Numbered from the stretch's first letter, positions 11,980-23,021 are shown. The stretch: 64,000 nt of DNA from Mugil cephalus (GCF_022458985.1 NC_061789.1:13858357-13922356); one strand, 5' to 3'. Notes: generated by a model not told the origin, from the sequence alone. Made by a program: numbers and translations.

Positions 11980-12980
11980 TTTTGGAAGGACGATGGGTTG
12001 GCCAGTCGTATCATTCCAATGTTCACTCTAAATCTATGTAAATGTGAATATCGGGTGACAGTTACTTCAGACCATGTCCCACTGTCTATGACTTTAAGCA
12101 TTCCAGTAACTCACACTGATTACCGCCCCTCGAGTTTCAATTCATTGTTGTTATCTGATGAAGATTTTGTGAATCTTTGGGTAAAAACTCTTTGTTTCAA
12201 ACTTTTCTTGGAAAACTATTTATGCCCACAATTGCGAAAAACATTGATGAAAGTGGAGCTTTCACATGCAATTAACTCTGCAAAATGGAAAATGTCCAGG
12301 ACCCCATGAGTTTCTATATCAATGTTTTATGAAGTTTGCCAACCAACACCCATTTTGCTCTTTGCGTTTGAAGAGTAATTTATTAATTGATCTGGCAGGC
12401 AGTTATATCGCTTACACCCAGAAAAGAAGCCCATGTTTCTCCCATGTTTCATGTAGAAAATCAAGGTCTCTTAGATAAGGGTGCTTTACTCCGCTCTGTT
12501 AGCAGCAGTCCGGATTAATAATACTCTGACTCTTAGGCTTCTGGATAATGTTGGCAAGATATCAGGATATAAAGTTAATTTACAAAAAAGTGAGAGGGAT
12601 TCCAGTAAACACAACAACCACAACATACTCAGGAACCTGTGTTACACAAAGGTTTAAGCTTTTGAAGCCAATTTCCCTTAATGTACTGTCCAAATTTCTA
12701 CATGTATTTCAGTGTGTTCCTGTCTTTCTCTCCAACTTTTTTTTTTCCACTCACCAAACCTTCCGTCTATGCTCCTGTCGAGAAAAAATCTCCTATTGAC
12801 ACATTCAATAATAAGTGGAGCTTTTAGTGCTTTGGTCAGAAGAGGGATCACTTCAATGTGAGATCTTTGATTTGTTGATGATATTTTGTATCCTTCAATC
12901 AGCTAGTGTCAAAGTTCAATATCCCTCGATTTCATGTCTTCAAAGCTGGATATTAGTCTTCGTTCCATCGTTACCACATA
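11980..12980 (+). mobile_element. Degenerate LINE-1-like ORF2 fragment
   Basis: Several short frames on the plus strand, in order, match the layout of fish L1-type ORF2 proteins. At about 12050-12180 there is an endonuclease tail (SDHVPLSMTLSI) and a linker (FNSLLLSDEDFVNL). At about 12280-12330 comes the start of the reverse transcriptase region (NGKCPGPHEFLYQCFMKF, compare the usual GKxPGPDGFxxEFYK). At about 12540-12600 is the post-YxDD segment LLDNVGKISGYKVNLQKSE. At about 12900-12945 is the late segment QLVSKFNIPRFHVFK. Frames change between these pieces and stops interrupt them, so the copy is dead. The catalytic YxDD block is missing or unreadable. Confidence 0.65.
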
Positions 12981-13357
12981 ACTAAAATATTTTGAACAAA
13001 AAGAAATGCTAATGACCACATGACTGAGAATTTCAAATAAAACTCCACATTGTTTTGGTGTAAGTTAAGGCTATTTATTACCAAAGAAATGGTCAGTAAT
13101 ACAGTTAGTAAAACAGTTACAAAAGGGAAAAAATGGTATTGCTGGTCGTTTCAAGGTGCATCCAAAGTCTTCTGCTTGGGCCTTCGAAATTTTCAGGAGG
13201 AAGCCACAGTGCTAAGAGAAAGGAGAAAAAGAAATGGGAAAAAGGTGAGGTGGGAAAATAAAATTGGTACCAGAACGGGGACTGTGTAAGGGATTGGAAT
13301 AGGTAAACACAACTTCTCATGAACCCACCCCCACGAATTCCACCTAAATTTTGTGTT
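12981..13357. other. Intergenic, nothing recognised
   Basis: This is A/G-rich sequence between the LINE remnant and the inverted-repeat element. Overlapping frames on both strands show no domain. Confidence 0.4.
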
Positions 13358-13845
13358 GCCATTTTGTAGTGGTGTCCGAAACCTTAGAGATCAAATTCTA
13401 TGCCTACAGGAGACTCAGAATTTCCCATAAAGCATTGCGAAAAGAAGTGACCATCCGATGGTCATTCAACGGGTGGTGGATATCCCATCATGCATTGCGT
13501 CTCTAGAGGTCCCGCCGTTAATTGCCGTTCGTTGCTGTTTGTGAGACACATTTTTTTAAACTTTTTTAAATTAATTTATTTTTTATTTGGTGAACATCAC
13601 ACATATTTGTTTACAAAATCAGGTTTTAGTAATGTGTAAATTATAATGGGATAACAAGGGGATCTGACACGTAATGATATGACAGCAGTGACGTCATTAA
13701 CTGTGCGTCAAACAAAGACACATGTAGTGTCCGAAAGCTGTTTACTATATAGTGAAACCCTATGAGGGGAGTAGGGCCTGGGGAGTGAGTGGACATTTCG
13801 GATTTCGGACACATTTCATAGTTTCGGACACCACTACCAAATGGC
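13358..13845. mobile_element. Non-autonomous inverted-repeat element (MITE), about 488 bp
   Basis: The left end at 13358-13382 (gccattttgtagtggtgtcc, then gaaac) is matched by its reverse complement at 13821-13845 with a single mismatch over 25 bp. The interior has no coding capacity and contains the secondary motifs cccatcatgcattgcg and gaaaccctatgagggg. I could not define a target-site duplication with certainty, so the superfamily is not assigned. Confidence 0.7.
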
Positions 13846-13907
13846 GTAACCTCTATATAGGGCCCTATGAGGGGCCCTGGTTAGGGGGTGATTTTGGACA
13901 GAGACTA

Positions 13908-13966
13908 TGTCTTTAAGAGGGTCTGCCCCTCCCTAACCCTAAACCTCTGACAATGTTCCATTCAAG
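13908..13966 (+). repeat. CTTTAAGAGGGTC repeat, copy 1
   Basis: The segment tgtctttaagagggtc followed by ccctaaccctaa and cctctgacaatgttccattc recurs at 14737-14795. Its first 16 bp also occur inverted at 14213-14228 (gcagaccctcttaaag), so 13908-14228 has terminal-inverted-repeat-like borders around the small Tc1-like element. Confidence 0.6.
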
Positions 13967-13994
13967 CACATTTCCTACTGTTCAGACTTCAATT

Positions 13995-14433
13995 CTGATC
14001 TAACTATTTCATCAGTCAATACACCAATCAGGCATAACATTATGACCACTGACCACGGAGAAGTTTATTGCATTGACCATCTTGTGACAATTCAATGATC
14101 TGTTGGAATGCCTGATCGGTGTAAACTGAATGTAAAAATGCACTTGGTAAAACATGGGGAATAGTTAGAAAACTTGAACTGTAGGAAAAACCAGTTGAAT
14201 AGAACATTGTCAGCAGACCCTCTTAAAGCTCTGATCTCTTTTAGAACCAGATTCAAATTTGGGTTGGACAGAACATCTTTGACTTTAGAAAAACTTTAAA
14301 TACTCCAAATAAATTAACTGAAATGTCCTCTTCAAATGAATAATTAATAATGGAGCCAATTTCACATTTATTTTTCTGTGTTTTCAATTGTCCCTTTCTA
14401 ATAAACGTTTGTATGATTAAATAGCACTGTGTT
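13995..14433 (+). repeat. Local direct duplication, copy A
   Basis: This stretch matches 16740-17487 in the same orientation, from atcagtcaatacaccaatca through the shared tract ending gattaaatagca. The two copies differ chiefly because copy A holds a 100-bp version of the Tc1-like element where copy B holds a 389-bp version. The flanking single-copy sequence is shared, which shows a duplication of the locus rather than two independent insertions. Confidence 0.8.
14022..14121 (+). mobile_element. Internally deleted Tc1-like MITE, 100 bp
   Basis: The left terminus caccaatcaggcataacatt and the right terminus atgcctgatcggtg are intact and flanked by TA on both sides, the usual Tc1/mariner target duplication. 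The middle present in the copy at 16766-17154 is missing, with the break within cattgaccatcttgtg...caatgatctgttgg. It is a deletion derivative of that copy or of its ancestor. Confidence 0.8.
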
Positions 14434-15263
14434 TTAAATTTGATATTAATTGTTGGAAATAAGGATTTTTTTTGTTTTAAGAACAGAGAGAAGGAGACGT
14501 TAAAGACATACAATGAACTTACAAAGAACTAACAAAAACCAGAAAGAGAACTAGAAAGTACAGATTTTTTTTTTTTGTATTTTAAGGAGAGAGTGGAGGA
14601 AAGGCATTTTTTTTGTTTTTTATAAGGAGAGACAAAGAAGCAGGTGTTGGGGGGGGTGAGGTATTAAACACATGCTACTAACATTCAAACTAAGAACTAA
14701 CAATGACTAGAAAGAAACACAATAACACAATAAATGTGTCTTTAAGAGGGTCCGCCCTCCCTAACCCTAACCCTCTGACAATGTTCCATTCAAGGATGTT
14801 TCCTATTTCCCAAATTTCATGATTTCATGCCACAATTTGAACCTGTAAAAATTTCTCTAAACACTGAAGCGTGGGCTTTTTCAGATATTTAAATGCAAAG
14901 ACAAGCAACTGGACTTGGAGATATTTCTCCACTCATCCAAGCAGCTTCTTCAGTTCTGAAGGTCTGGTGGGGAGTTGGGGTTTAAATAGTCATGTGAGGT
15001 TCTCATGAGTAACACCCACAGATGAACTTATTTAAACTCCAACTCCCCATCAATCTTTTAGAATTGAAAAAACTACTTGGATGAGCAGTGAAACACCTTC
15101 AGGAAACTACCCTATGATGTTACTGTTCTCAAGGTTCATTAGTTTCTTTCCCTGGCCAGAAACCTTGTAAATGTTGATCTGAAAACTGCGCCGCATATGA
15201 AAGCTTTTAACGTAAACTTTAAAACTTCATTTTTAAACTTTAGCGGGTGTTTATTTGGACTAA
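14434..15263. other. Intergenic: A/T-rich minisatellite piece and unique sequence
   Basis: At 14460-14720 there are two or three degenerate units of the T-run plus gagagagaaggag minisatellite that is expanded at 17500-18560. The second CTTTAAGAGGGTC copy follows at 14737-14795. At about 14890-15090 inverted fragments such as caagcagcttcttcagttct and aactactt...ggatgagcagtg suggest another old mobile element. No gene is supported. Confidence 0.5.
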
Positions 15264-15678
15264 CACCGTTCAGGCATAACATTAAAACCACCTGTCTGGG
15301 GACCTCTGGGTCCTATGGGTTGAGGGGAGGGGTCTCTGTGGATCATCCCACAGATACTTGATCAGTTTGAGATCTAGTGAATTTAGAGGCCAGGTCAACA
15401 CCCTGTGCTCTCTTTCATGTTTTTTTGAGTTGTTCCTAACCGTTTTTGTGTGTGTCTGTGACAGGACGCATCCTGCTGAGGATGGCTGCTGCCAACGACG
15501 AGTGTCATTGCTATGGGGTGGGGGTGCCTGGTCTGGTCTAGGTGGGTGCTACATGTCTAAGTAACATTCACATGAATACCAGGTCCAAAAGTTTCTAGGC
15601 AGAACATTGAATTGTCACAAGACGATCAATGTTATTTACATCTCCTGTCAGTGGTTTTAATGATGTGGCTGATCGGTG
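15264..15678 (-). mobile_element. Tc1-like MITE, inverted copy, about 415 bp
   Basis: This is the same family as the copy at 16766-17154 but in opposite orientation. Shared internal landmarks are caggcataacatta at the left end, cctatgggttgaggggaggg, cacagatacttgatcagttt, caacaccctgtgctctcttt and tcattgctatggggtggggg, and the right end is gctgatcggtg followed by TA. It carries a short extra segment near 15440-15500 relative to the other copy. It has no transposase frame. Confidence 0.8.
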
Positions 15679-16739
15679 TATATTGCGCAGATCTTTCAGA
15701 GATGACTTTACAACACCCACTTTTCAGAGATTACAATATGCAGTTGTGGTCTTAAGAGTCATGTCATTTTTGGAAGTGTTCCCCAAGTCCGAGAAAAACT
15801 CTGGGATCAAGGAAGCAGGACACATTTGCTCTAAATGTAATAGTAACTGTTTGTTGAAGTACAGTTCAATAACATTTTGCTTTTACAGCATTGAGTGAGA
15901 CTGAAAGACTGCAGTTACAGGATGGATGGTAACTGCTTGCTGACAGCCACACAGCAGATCCCCTTAGTGTATCCACTGCATGTCAGTCATTGGAGGAGAA
16001 GTCCGTCAGTCTCACTTAACGCTAGAAATGCGACAAATGATTGGGCTGAACTTCAGCAAAGAGCCTCTAATACACTGGCAGCAAACATGCCCACTTCCTG
16101 GATCAGAGTTACAGAGTTTAAAGCCTGAGCTGTAAGAAAACACTGCCTCTAAAGACACCGCACTATCTCTCAGTCAAAGTTTCAAAGGCCCTTTTCAGAC
16201 CTTGCATCAACATCTGTCCTGGGAATCCGGTCACAAGTGAAGCTTGAAGTACAGGTGTTAACACTCCCACTATGCGTTAAGCTCAGATGTGAAGAGCTGG
16301 CTCGAGACGCATTTGGAGAGTGAACACAGGCACTGAAAGCCGATCAACTGAGATTGGATTACTCAGAACAGATGTTGATACAAGGACTGAGGAGGGTCAA
16401 AATAAAACTTCACGCCTTCAGAATTGAATCTCATACATGTGCGCAGCAGTTTTCAAATCACCATTTACAAAATTTCATACCTGGGAAACAAAGTAATGAA
16501 CTGGGGATCTCAGAGGGGCAGGGTGGGGTGAATTTAGAATCACCAATTAACCTAACGAGCATTTAGAATCACTAATTAACCTAACGGGCTTGTCTTTGGA
16601 GGGACTGGGCAAATGAAATGACAAATTTTAAGCTTACAAAATATTTTTTTGCAGATTCAAATTATGGCATGTTATAAAGAGAGCGCTTAAAGCCAGTGTA
16701 CTGCTGCTCTCTAGTGGGAAATAATCACTTTGACATGTC
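15679..16739. other. Intergenic; small interspersed-repeat scrap near the end
   Basis: No gene is supported. At about 16527-16590 the phrase tttagaatcacyaattaacc occurs twice in tandem (about 30-bp period). It resembles the widespread fish repeat containing caattaacctaacatgcatg. The rest is unremarkable. Confidence 0.45.
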
Positions 16740-17487
16740 AGCTCTAACTAATCCATCAGTCAATACACCAATCAGGCATAACATTATGACCACTGACAGG
16801 AGAAGTTAATCACATTGACCATCTTGTGAAAATTCAATGATCTGTTGGGAAACTTTTGGACCTGGTGTTCATGTGGATGATACTTAGACATGTACCTCAC
16901 ACCTAGAGCAGACCAGGTACCCCCACCCCATAGCAATGACACCCTTGACTTAGGAACAACTCAAAAAAACATGAAAGAGAGCACAGGGTGTTGACCTGGT
17001 CTCCAAATCCACTAGATCTCAAACTGATCAAGTATCTGTGGGATGATCCACAGAGGCCCCTCCCCTCAACCCATAGGACCCAGAAGACCCACTAACAACA
17101 TTCTGTTCAGATAATAATAGGAAGGTGGTCATAATTTGTAATGCCTGATCGGTGTATACTGAAAGTAAAAATGCACTTGGTAAAACATGGGGAATAGTTA
17201 GAAAACTTCTCTGATCATCTCAGTGACAGATGAACTGGAGGAAAAACCAGTTGAATAGAACGTTGTCAGCAGACCCTCTTAAAGCTCTGATCTCTTTTAG
17301 AACCAGATTCAAATTTGGGTTGGACAGAACATCTTTGACTTTAGAAAAACTTTAAATACTCCAAATAAATTAACTGAAATGTCCTCTTCAAATGAATAAT
17401 TAATAATGGAGCCAATTTCACATTTATTTTTCTGTGTTTTCAATTGTCCCTTTCTAATAAACGTTTGTATGATTAAATAGCATTGTG
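16740..17487 (+). repeat. Local direct duplication, copy B
   Basis: This is the partner of 13995-14433. It carries the longer Tc1-like element and about 20 extra bases near 17210-17231. The right-hand 250 bp, from accagttgaatagaac to gattaaatagca, are nearly identical in the two copies. Confidence 0.8.
16766..17154 (+). mobile_element. Tc1-like MITE, 389 bp
   Basis: The termini caccaatcaggcataacatt and atgcctgatcggtg are inverted relative to each other and flanked by TA. Internal pieces such as ccaaatccactagatctcaa followed by ctgatcaagtatctgtgggatg correspond to the end of a Tc1-family transposase gene (the PDLNPIEHLWD region). This identifies the element as an internally deleted Tc1/mariner relative without a working transposase. 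Confidence 0.8.
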
Positions 17488-17499
17488 TGGGAAATCTTA

Positions 17500-18560
17500 C
17501 AAAACTTATTTTTAAGGAGGTAAGAAAGAAATAGTTGGAAAAAAGGAATTTTTTGTTTCTTTTTTTGTTTTTTTTAAGAGAGAGAGAATGAAGTTTTGAA
17601 GACATGCTAATCTACAAACTAAACTAACAATAACGAGGAAGAAATAGTGATAAAAAGAAGCATTTTGTGTTTGTTATTATAAGAAGAGAGAGAAGGAGAC
17701 GTTAAAGACAATGAACTTACAAAGAACTAACAAAAACTAGAAAGAGATTATTAAGTATAGAGATTTTTTTGCCTTTTTGTTTTTATAGAAACTAAGAAAG
17801 GAAGTTACAACTAACCTATCAACTAAAAAGTAATACAAACTAGAAACTAAGAAAAACTGTAAAGAGAACTACAAGCTATGGAGATTTTTGGTATTTTTTG
17901 GTATGTTTTTTTGTTTTTTAAGTAGAGAGAGAAGGAGTAATACAGCTAACTTACTAATAACTAACAAAAAGTAGAAAGAGAACTATAAAGTACAGAGATT
18001 TTTTTTGTCTTTTTGTTTTTTTAAGGTGAACAAGAAATAGAAAAAGGCTTTTGTGGGGGGTTTTTCTAAGGTTTTCTAAGGAGAAAAAATACAGAGAACT
18101 ATAGAGTAAATAAACTATTAGCAGTAGTAACTATAAAGTGATTTTTTTGTCTTTTTTTTTAGGAAAGACAGAGGGAGAGATTAAGATTTACAATTAACCT
18201 ACAAAGTAAGAAGTAATAAAAACTACGAAGAGAAATTCAAAGTACAGAGATTTTTTTTGTCTTTTTGTTTTTTTAAGTAGGGAAAAAAGGTGACTAAAAC
18301 TATAAAGAGCACTACAAACTACAGAGATTTTTTTGTGTTTTTTTTTTTAAGGAGGTGAGAAAAAAGTTTTTTTTTTATCTTTTTGTTTTTTTTTAAGGAG
18401 AGAGAGAAGGAGGGGTACAAGATTTAACTAACTTAGAAACTAAGAACTAAAAATTAAAGAGAAGTATAAAGTATGGAGATTTTTTTGTGTTTTTTTTTTT
18501 TTTTTTTGAAACAGAGGGAGAATAAAGACTTACAACAAGAACTAATACAAAGTAGGAAGT
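17500..18560 (+). repeat. Degenerate A/T-rich minisatellite, unit roughly 100-110 bp
   Basis: About nine to ten diverged units repeat. Each has a T-run with ttttttgtctttttg, an aaggagagagagaaggag stretch, then acaaactaac...aagaac...aaaaactagaaagagaac...aaagtacagag. Units vary in length because the T-runs vary. Earlier units of the same family occur at 14460-14720. There is no coding potential. Confidence 0.75.
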
Positions 18561-18720
18561 GGGAGAATGGTTTAGACTACAACCTACTCGTACAAGTATC
18601 TTTATGAGGACCAGCTTGGGTTTTAGGTTAGCGGAGTGAATTTGTTTTTTTTTATGAAATTGAGTTTGGTTTGGGGGTGATTGGCAGAAATAGATTTAGG
18701 TCAGATTGGGGGGTAAGTAT

Positions 18721-18745
18721 GTGTGTATGTGTGTGTGTGTGTGTG
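18721..18745 (+). repeat. (TG)n microsatellite
   Basis: A short TG dinucleotide run lies just downstream, in the direction of transcription, of the last exon of the minus-strand gene at 18813-23021. Confidence 0.9.
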
Positions 18746-18812
18746 GTACTCTGACAGCGTCTGACTGATCCAGCTGTGGAGCTCAGCATCTGGCCTGTTT
18801 GCTGCAGGGGGA

Positions 18813-21800
18813 TCAATAGTTCCACCGATGCATCAAAAACATGGACCGGAGGCCTGCACTGAACTGGAGGGCGACAGGATCCAGCTGCTTTTGACACACA
18901 GATAGAGGAGGAGGAGAAGTAAGTTCCAGGTTGGTTCAGCTACACCCTCTAAACTGATACAGTACTGTGGGACAGGATAGAACAGTTCTTCCCAACAGCA
19001 AAATGAAATGATGGTGAAAACCAACATTACTCACCTCTGCGGAGGGCTCGGGGCAGGGCTTCCACTCTGTAGGGCCGACAGGCCTCTTCTCTGGAGGGTC
19101 ATCAGGCTCGCTGGATGTGTAGCCCTGCTCCCACCATCCCTGTGAGAAAAATGAACAGGATACATGTGTAGGGACCACAGAGCTGGCACAGAACAGTTCT
19201 ACCCAATGGAAACACAAAAACATGCTGAAAACCAAGACTCATATATCTGGATTACTCACTGCCATCCACTTGGTATGAAGGCCAGAGGTGGAGGGCTGGG
19301 GGCTCCGCTCTCTGAATCTTTTCTGCCGGCGTTTCTGTCGCCTCCGTCTCTGTGAGAGAGATGAACAGGTTGAATGTAGAGGGATACTCATGGTGCAGAG
19401 TGGGATACATGTGTAGGGACCAGAGAACTGGGACAGAACAGTCCTACCCAGTAGTAAAACATAATGATGGTGAAAACCAAGACTCATACATTGTGATCAC
19501 TCACCTGCTTATTATGGAGTTCAGAGGTGGAACGGCTGGGGCTCTCCTCTCTGGATCTTTTGTGCGGAAGCTGGGGGCTCCGCTCTCTGGATCTTTTCCG
19601 CGGACGCTCCTCCGGGTCTCTGTGCCGGTGTTTTTGGTGCTTACGTCTCTGTGAGAGAGAGGAACAGGTTGAATATAGAGGACTGCTGATGGAGCAGTGT
19701 GGGATACATGTGTAGGGACCGCAGAGCGGGGAGAGAATGGTTATGTCCAATAGTAAAACAAAGAAATGGTGAAAACCAAGACTCATACATTGGGACCACT
19801 CACCCGCTTAGTCTGCAGGCCAGGCGGGGACGGCTCGGGGCTGAAGCGCTGCTCTGTTGGTAAAGCAGCGCTCACACAGGGTCTTTTCTGTGCAGGCTCC
19901 TCCTCGAGGTCTCTGCGTCTGTGTTTGTGCTTCCTCCGTTTCTGTGAGGGAGATGATCGGGTTGAACGTAAAGGACTGCTGATGGAGAAGTGTGAGATAC
20001 GTGCGTAGGACCCACCCACCGTGCTGGGACAAAACAGCTCCACTCAAAGAATAATGAAAAGACAGTGAACACCGACACTTGTCTATACTCACTCGCTTGG
20101 CATGTCGGTCAGAGCTGGAGAGCTCGGGGCTGGGGCTACGCTCAGGAGGATCCCGAGTGGGTCTAGACCTGTTCTCCTGCTCGACCCGTATCTATGAGAG
20201 AGATGAACGGGAAGAAAGTAAAGGACCCCATCCAGCTGATTCAGGTAGAGTGCAGCCAGACTGCTGCTGTAACTTCACTGGATCACTTGTTTCCTGTCTA
20301 AACTGAGTTTCAGCCAAACTGGCTTCTGCTGTTTATCTAAGTGTCATATGAAACTGAGTTAATTAAGCAGGTGAAATGACAGACACAAAAAACTAATACG
20401 ACACATTTCAACAGAAACAGCAATACTAAACACACAACAAAACGCTTCACAAGGACATGGAAAACATCTTAAACCACAGCCAACAATACAGACAAAAGAA
20501 AACAGAAAACTGGGCACAAAGGGTTTAAGTGTGCGGTCACACACTTGATTGTCTTTTAACTACTATTTAAAACTAGTTTTAAAAGCTATGTGTTGGTAGA
20601 CTGTTTTAAGTGTGAACTGCCCTCCATGAACAGGCTGACTGTCCAAATCTCCTTTTGCGATTGACCTCTTGTAACTGTCATTAGTATATTTCTGCTCTAT
20701 AAAAGCTGTAAGACAGGGAGGAGTCCCGTCCACTGATACTTTACTTGCACTTTAATGGTCGTTAATTTGCGTAGAATACAAAGACACATCAAAATGTTGT
20801 GCTGGAAATTAAAACGTATCCAGAAAAGCCTGAATCTGAGCGTCAAAATCGTGCAAATTCTTTCAACCTAATAGAGACCTAATAAAATGGACACTATAAA
20901 AATGAAGTGACATATAAGAGCAGCGCAACAGTTTTGCACGAGCATCTCAGGAGAAAACATTATGTAGTACCCGGTAGCCTCAAAACAACGAGACATTAGT
21001 GTCTTTATTGGGACTGTTTTGTCGTAATTGGTTGTTCAGTAGAGCAGATGCTAATGGATAGTAGTGTGTTTAGTAAATTCAAAACTTGCTAACATTTTGT
21101 TTCTGTTCATTTAAAACACAACTGAACAATGTCATTTTCCGCTGAGGATACAAGCAACCTTTTACAGGTACATAATACAAGTTATTTTATTCATAGATTT
21201 CATGTTAAAATGGTTATTAGAAAATGTTTGAATGAAGCATTGCTGCAGTTAGTATTTAGTGAAAAGTCAACCAAGGAGTAATCTACAATTCAGAATAAAA
21301 ATGAAAACAGATTAATCAAGTAATGAAAAGTCATAAAATAAAGCACCTTCATCACACAAATTGTGTTCAAGATGTAATTTATCTCAATAGCTTTTCTTTG
21401 GGATTGTCCACAGGCAAACTAATTAGGTTTAATATGCATGCATTGATTTGTTTCATCTTCATCCAGTGGTAATTCAAGTTATACTGAAGAACTTTTAATA
21501 AATGCTCCTCGGTAATCAGTGTTACTATTGTAAAGTTTACATGGAAAAATTAATCGAATGTAATAAATTATAATACTGTACACAGATGAAGAATTTAAAA
21601 CACCTACAGAATATTTTTAAGAAGGAAATATGTTATCTGAAACCTATGACACTTAAAAGTAACCTTCCAAACACTGTTAGAAACTAATCCGATTTATCAT
21701 AAAATTAGATTAATTTTTTTTAAAGCCCCGACTCACAACAAAGACAAATAACATCAGACACCACTCCACACTTTCACGCTTCCTCAATCCACGTGCCTCA

Positions 21801-23021
21801 TCACACAACGACTCTAACCAGACTCCACTGACACATTAAAAACTTACTGATCACCCAGCACATGGCAAAGGCCGACGTGGAGCACAACTCAACGTCAGCA
21901 GAAAAACACATCATTGTTCCTGTGGCACATGAAGACCTGCAGGGGGACAAACAGTCAGCGGGTCATCCTGCACTGACAGTTGTCACCGCTGCTTCCAGCA
22001 GAGGAAAACAGGACCACATGAGGAATTACAGGAAGAATCACATCCTACAGCTCTGAACGCAGCATAATACATACACTTTCAGGGGAGCAGCATACAGTCT
22101 GATCTGTAGAGTGACAGCTGCACATAGTCCACCTCCAGTATTTGTAATTGTCTACACTTTTCTGGCCATTTACTGGCCTGTGGCATTCCTTCTATGAAAC
22201 ATTCTGTAAGTTGTTATGCCATGATTGTCCCAACATCAAAAACATAGCATAGCAGTTCTACCCCACATGTGGCTGTGACTGTAGAATACCTGTATATTTC
22301 TTCGTTATTTGCTACTATAGTGAAAAGAAATCTGCATCTGCAAATAACACTTCAAATATGCACACGTACATAGCAAGTCTAAACAGGCATATACTTTTAC
22401 AGTCTGTATGGCAGTCGCAGAAGACAGCTGATTTACCTTGGTGGTCTCAGGCCCAACCTGAATCTCGCTGAGGGAGTAGTGGTGGTCATGAAGGGTATTG
22501 GCTTTCTCACACATCTACAATGATTAAAATGCAGTTCAGGATGGGGTTCTGTGCAACTACTGTTTACTGTGTCATAACTAAGCATTTTATACATTTCTTA
22601 TCTCAGCCTTCTGAATTTACTGATGTTACTAAATGAAGCCATGAATGTTGGCTTTTTTAATTAAAGCAGAACTCGATTAACGATGTTGTTATTGCATTTA
22701 AAAATATATATTTCAGATTCACATGATTAGTAAAACGCTTTGTACTCAATACTGTATTTTGCTGATAAAAACTTGACATTGCATCAAAGTCAGTTGTTGG
22801 AAACTGTGGAGAAGTAGTAGTAGTAGATGCTCTAAATAAATAAATAAATAAATAAATAAAGAAGGAAAGAAAGAAAGAAAGACTACCCAATTATCACGTA
22901 TCATAACACTGCTAGCCGGCTAGCTGCTTCACCTGGAATAACAGGCCGTGATAAAATATTAAAATAATATAAATATTCTCACCTTTGCCAAAAGGTAAAG
23001 ATCGCTGGATTGCTTGTCCAT
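18813..23021 (-). CDS. Unrecognised gene: basic Arg/Ser/Pro-rich protein with tandemly duplicated exons
   Basis: I do not recognise the gene. The proposed exons on the minus strand are 23021-22983, 22514-22437, 20191-20093, 19941-19804, 19648-19505, 19349-19260, 19139-19035 and 18887-18813. Every one has GT-AG borders and is in phase 0, giving about 255 aa in one frame. The N-terminus is MDKQSSDLYLLAK then MCEKANTLHDHHYS. The middle exons encode highly basic segments (RRKHQKHRHRDPEERPRKRS, KRRKHKHRRRDLEEEP) alternating with Ser/Pro stretches (RERSPQPSTSGLHTK), reminiscent of RS-type nuclear proteins. The last exon ends QFSAGLRSMFLMHRWNY. The middle exons and their introns are tandem duplicates. 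More exons could hide in the large intron 20192-22436. Nuclear localisation is an inference from the basic clusters. The first and last exon calls are less certain than the middle ones. Confidence 0.6.
19035..20191 (-). repeat. Tandem exon-plus-intron repeat inside the unrecognised gene
   Basis: Five exons are spaced 225-300 bp apart (donor ends at 19035, 19260, 19505, 19804 and 20093). Each intron carries the same landmarks: a tract reading, on the plus strand, ggtgaaaaccaagactcata just before the donor side, and gggacagaacagttct and agggaccacagag tracts in the middle. The acceptors share ctctctcacag, and most coding parts begin with a basic RRK-type block and end with a Ser/Pro stretch. This is direct evidence of serial exon duplication by a 225-300 bp unit. 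Confidence 0.8.
20192..22436 (-). other. Large intron of the unrecognised gene
   Basis: This is AT-rich intronic sequence. At 21862-22056 there is a 64-codon open frame on the plus strand. The complementary segment has acceptor- and donor-like borders (ccctgcag at about 21945, gtaagt at about 21846), but its open frame does not fit the phase-0 junctions of the surrounding exons, so I leave it out of the model. Confidence 0.5.
22833..22860 (+). repeat. (AAAT)n microsatellite
   Basis: A run of seven AAAT units lies in the first intron of the minus-strand gene, followed by an AAGG/AAAG run. Confidence 0.9.

Noticed and set aside
21862..22056. 64-codon plus-strand frame, and an exon-like segment on the opposite strand
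   Set aside because: The minus-strand segment has splice-like borders, but its only open frame does not match the phase-0 exons on either side. The plus-strand frame has no promoter or family match.
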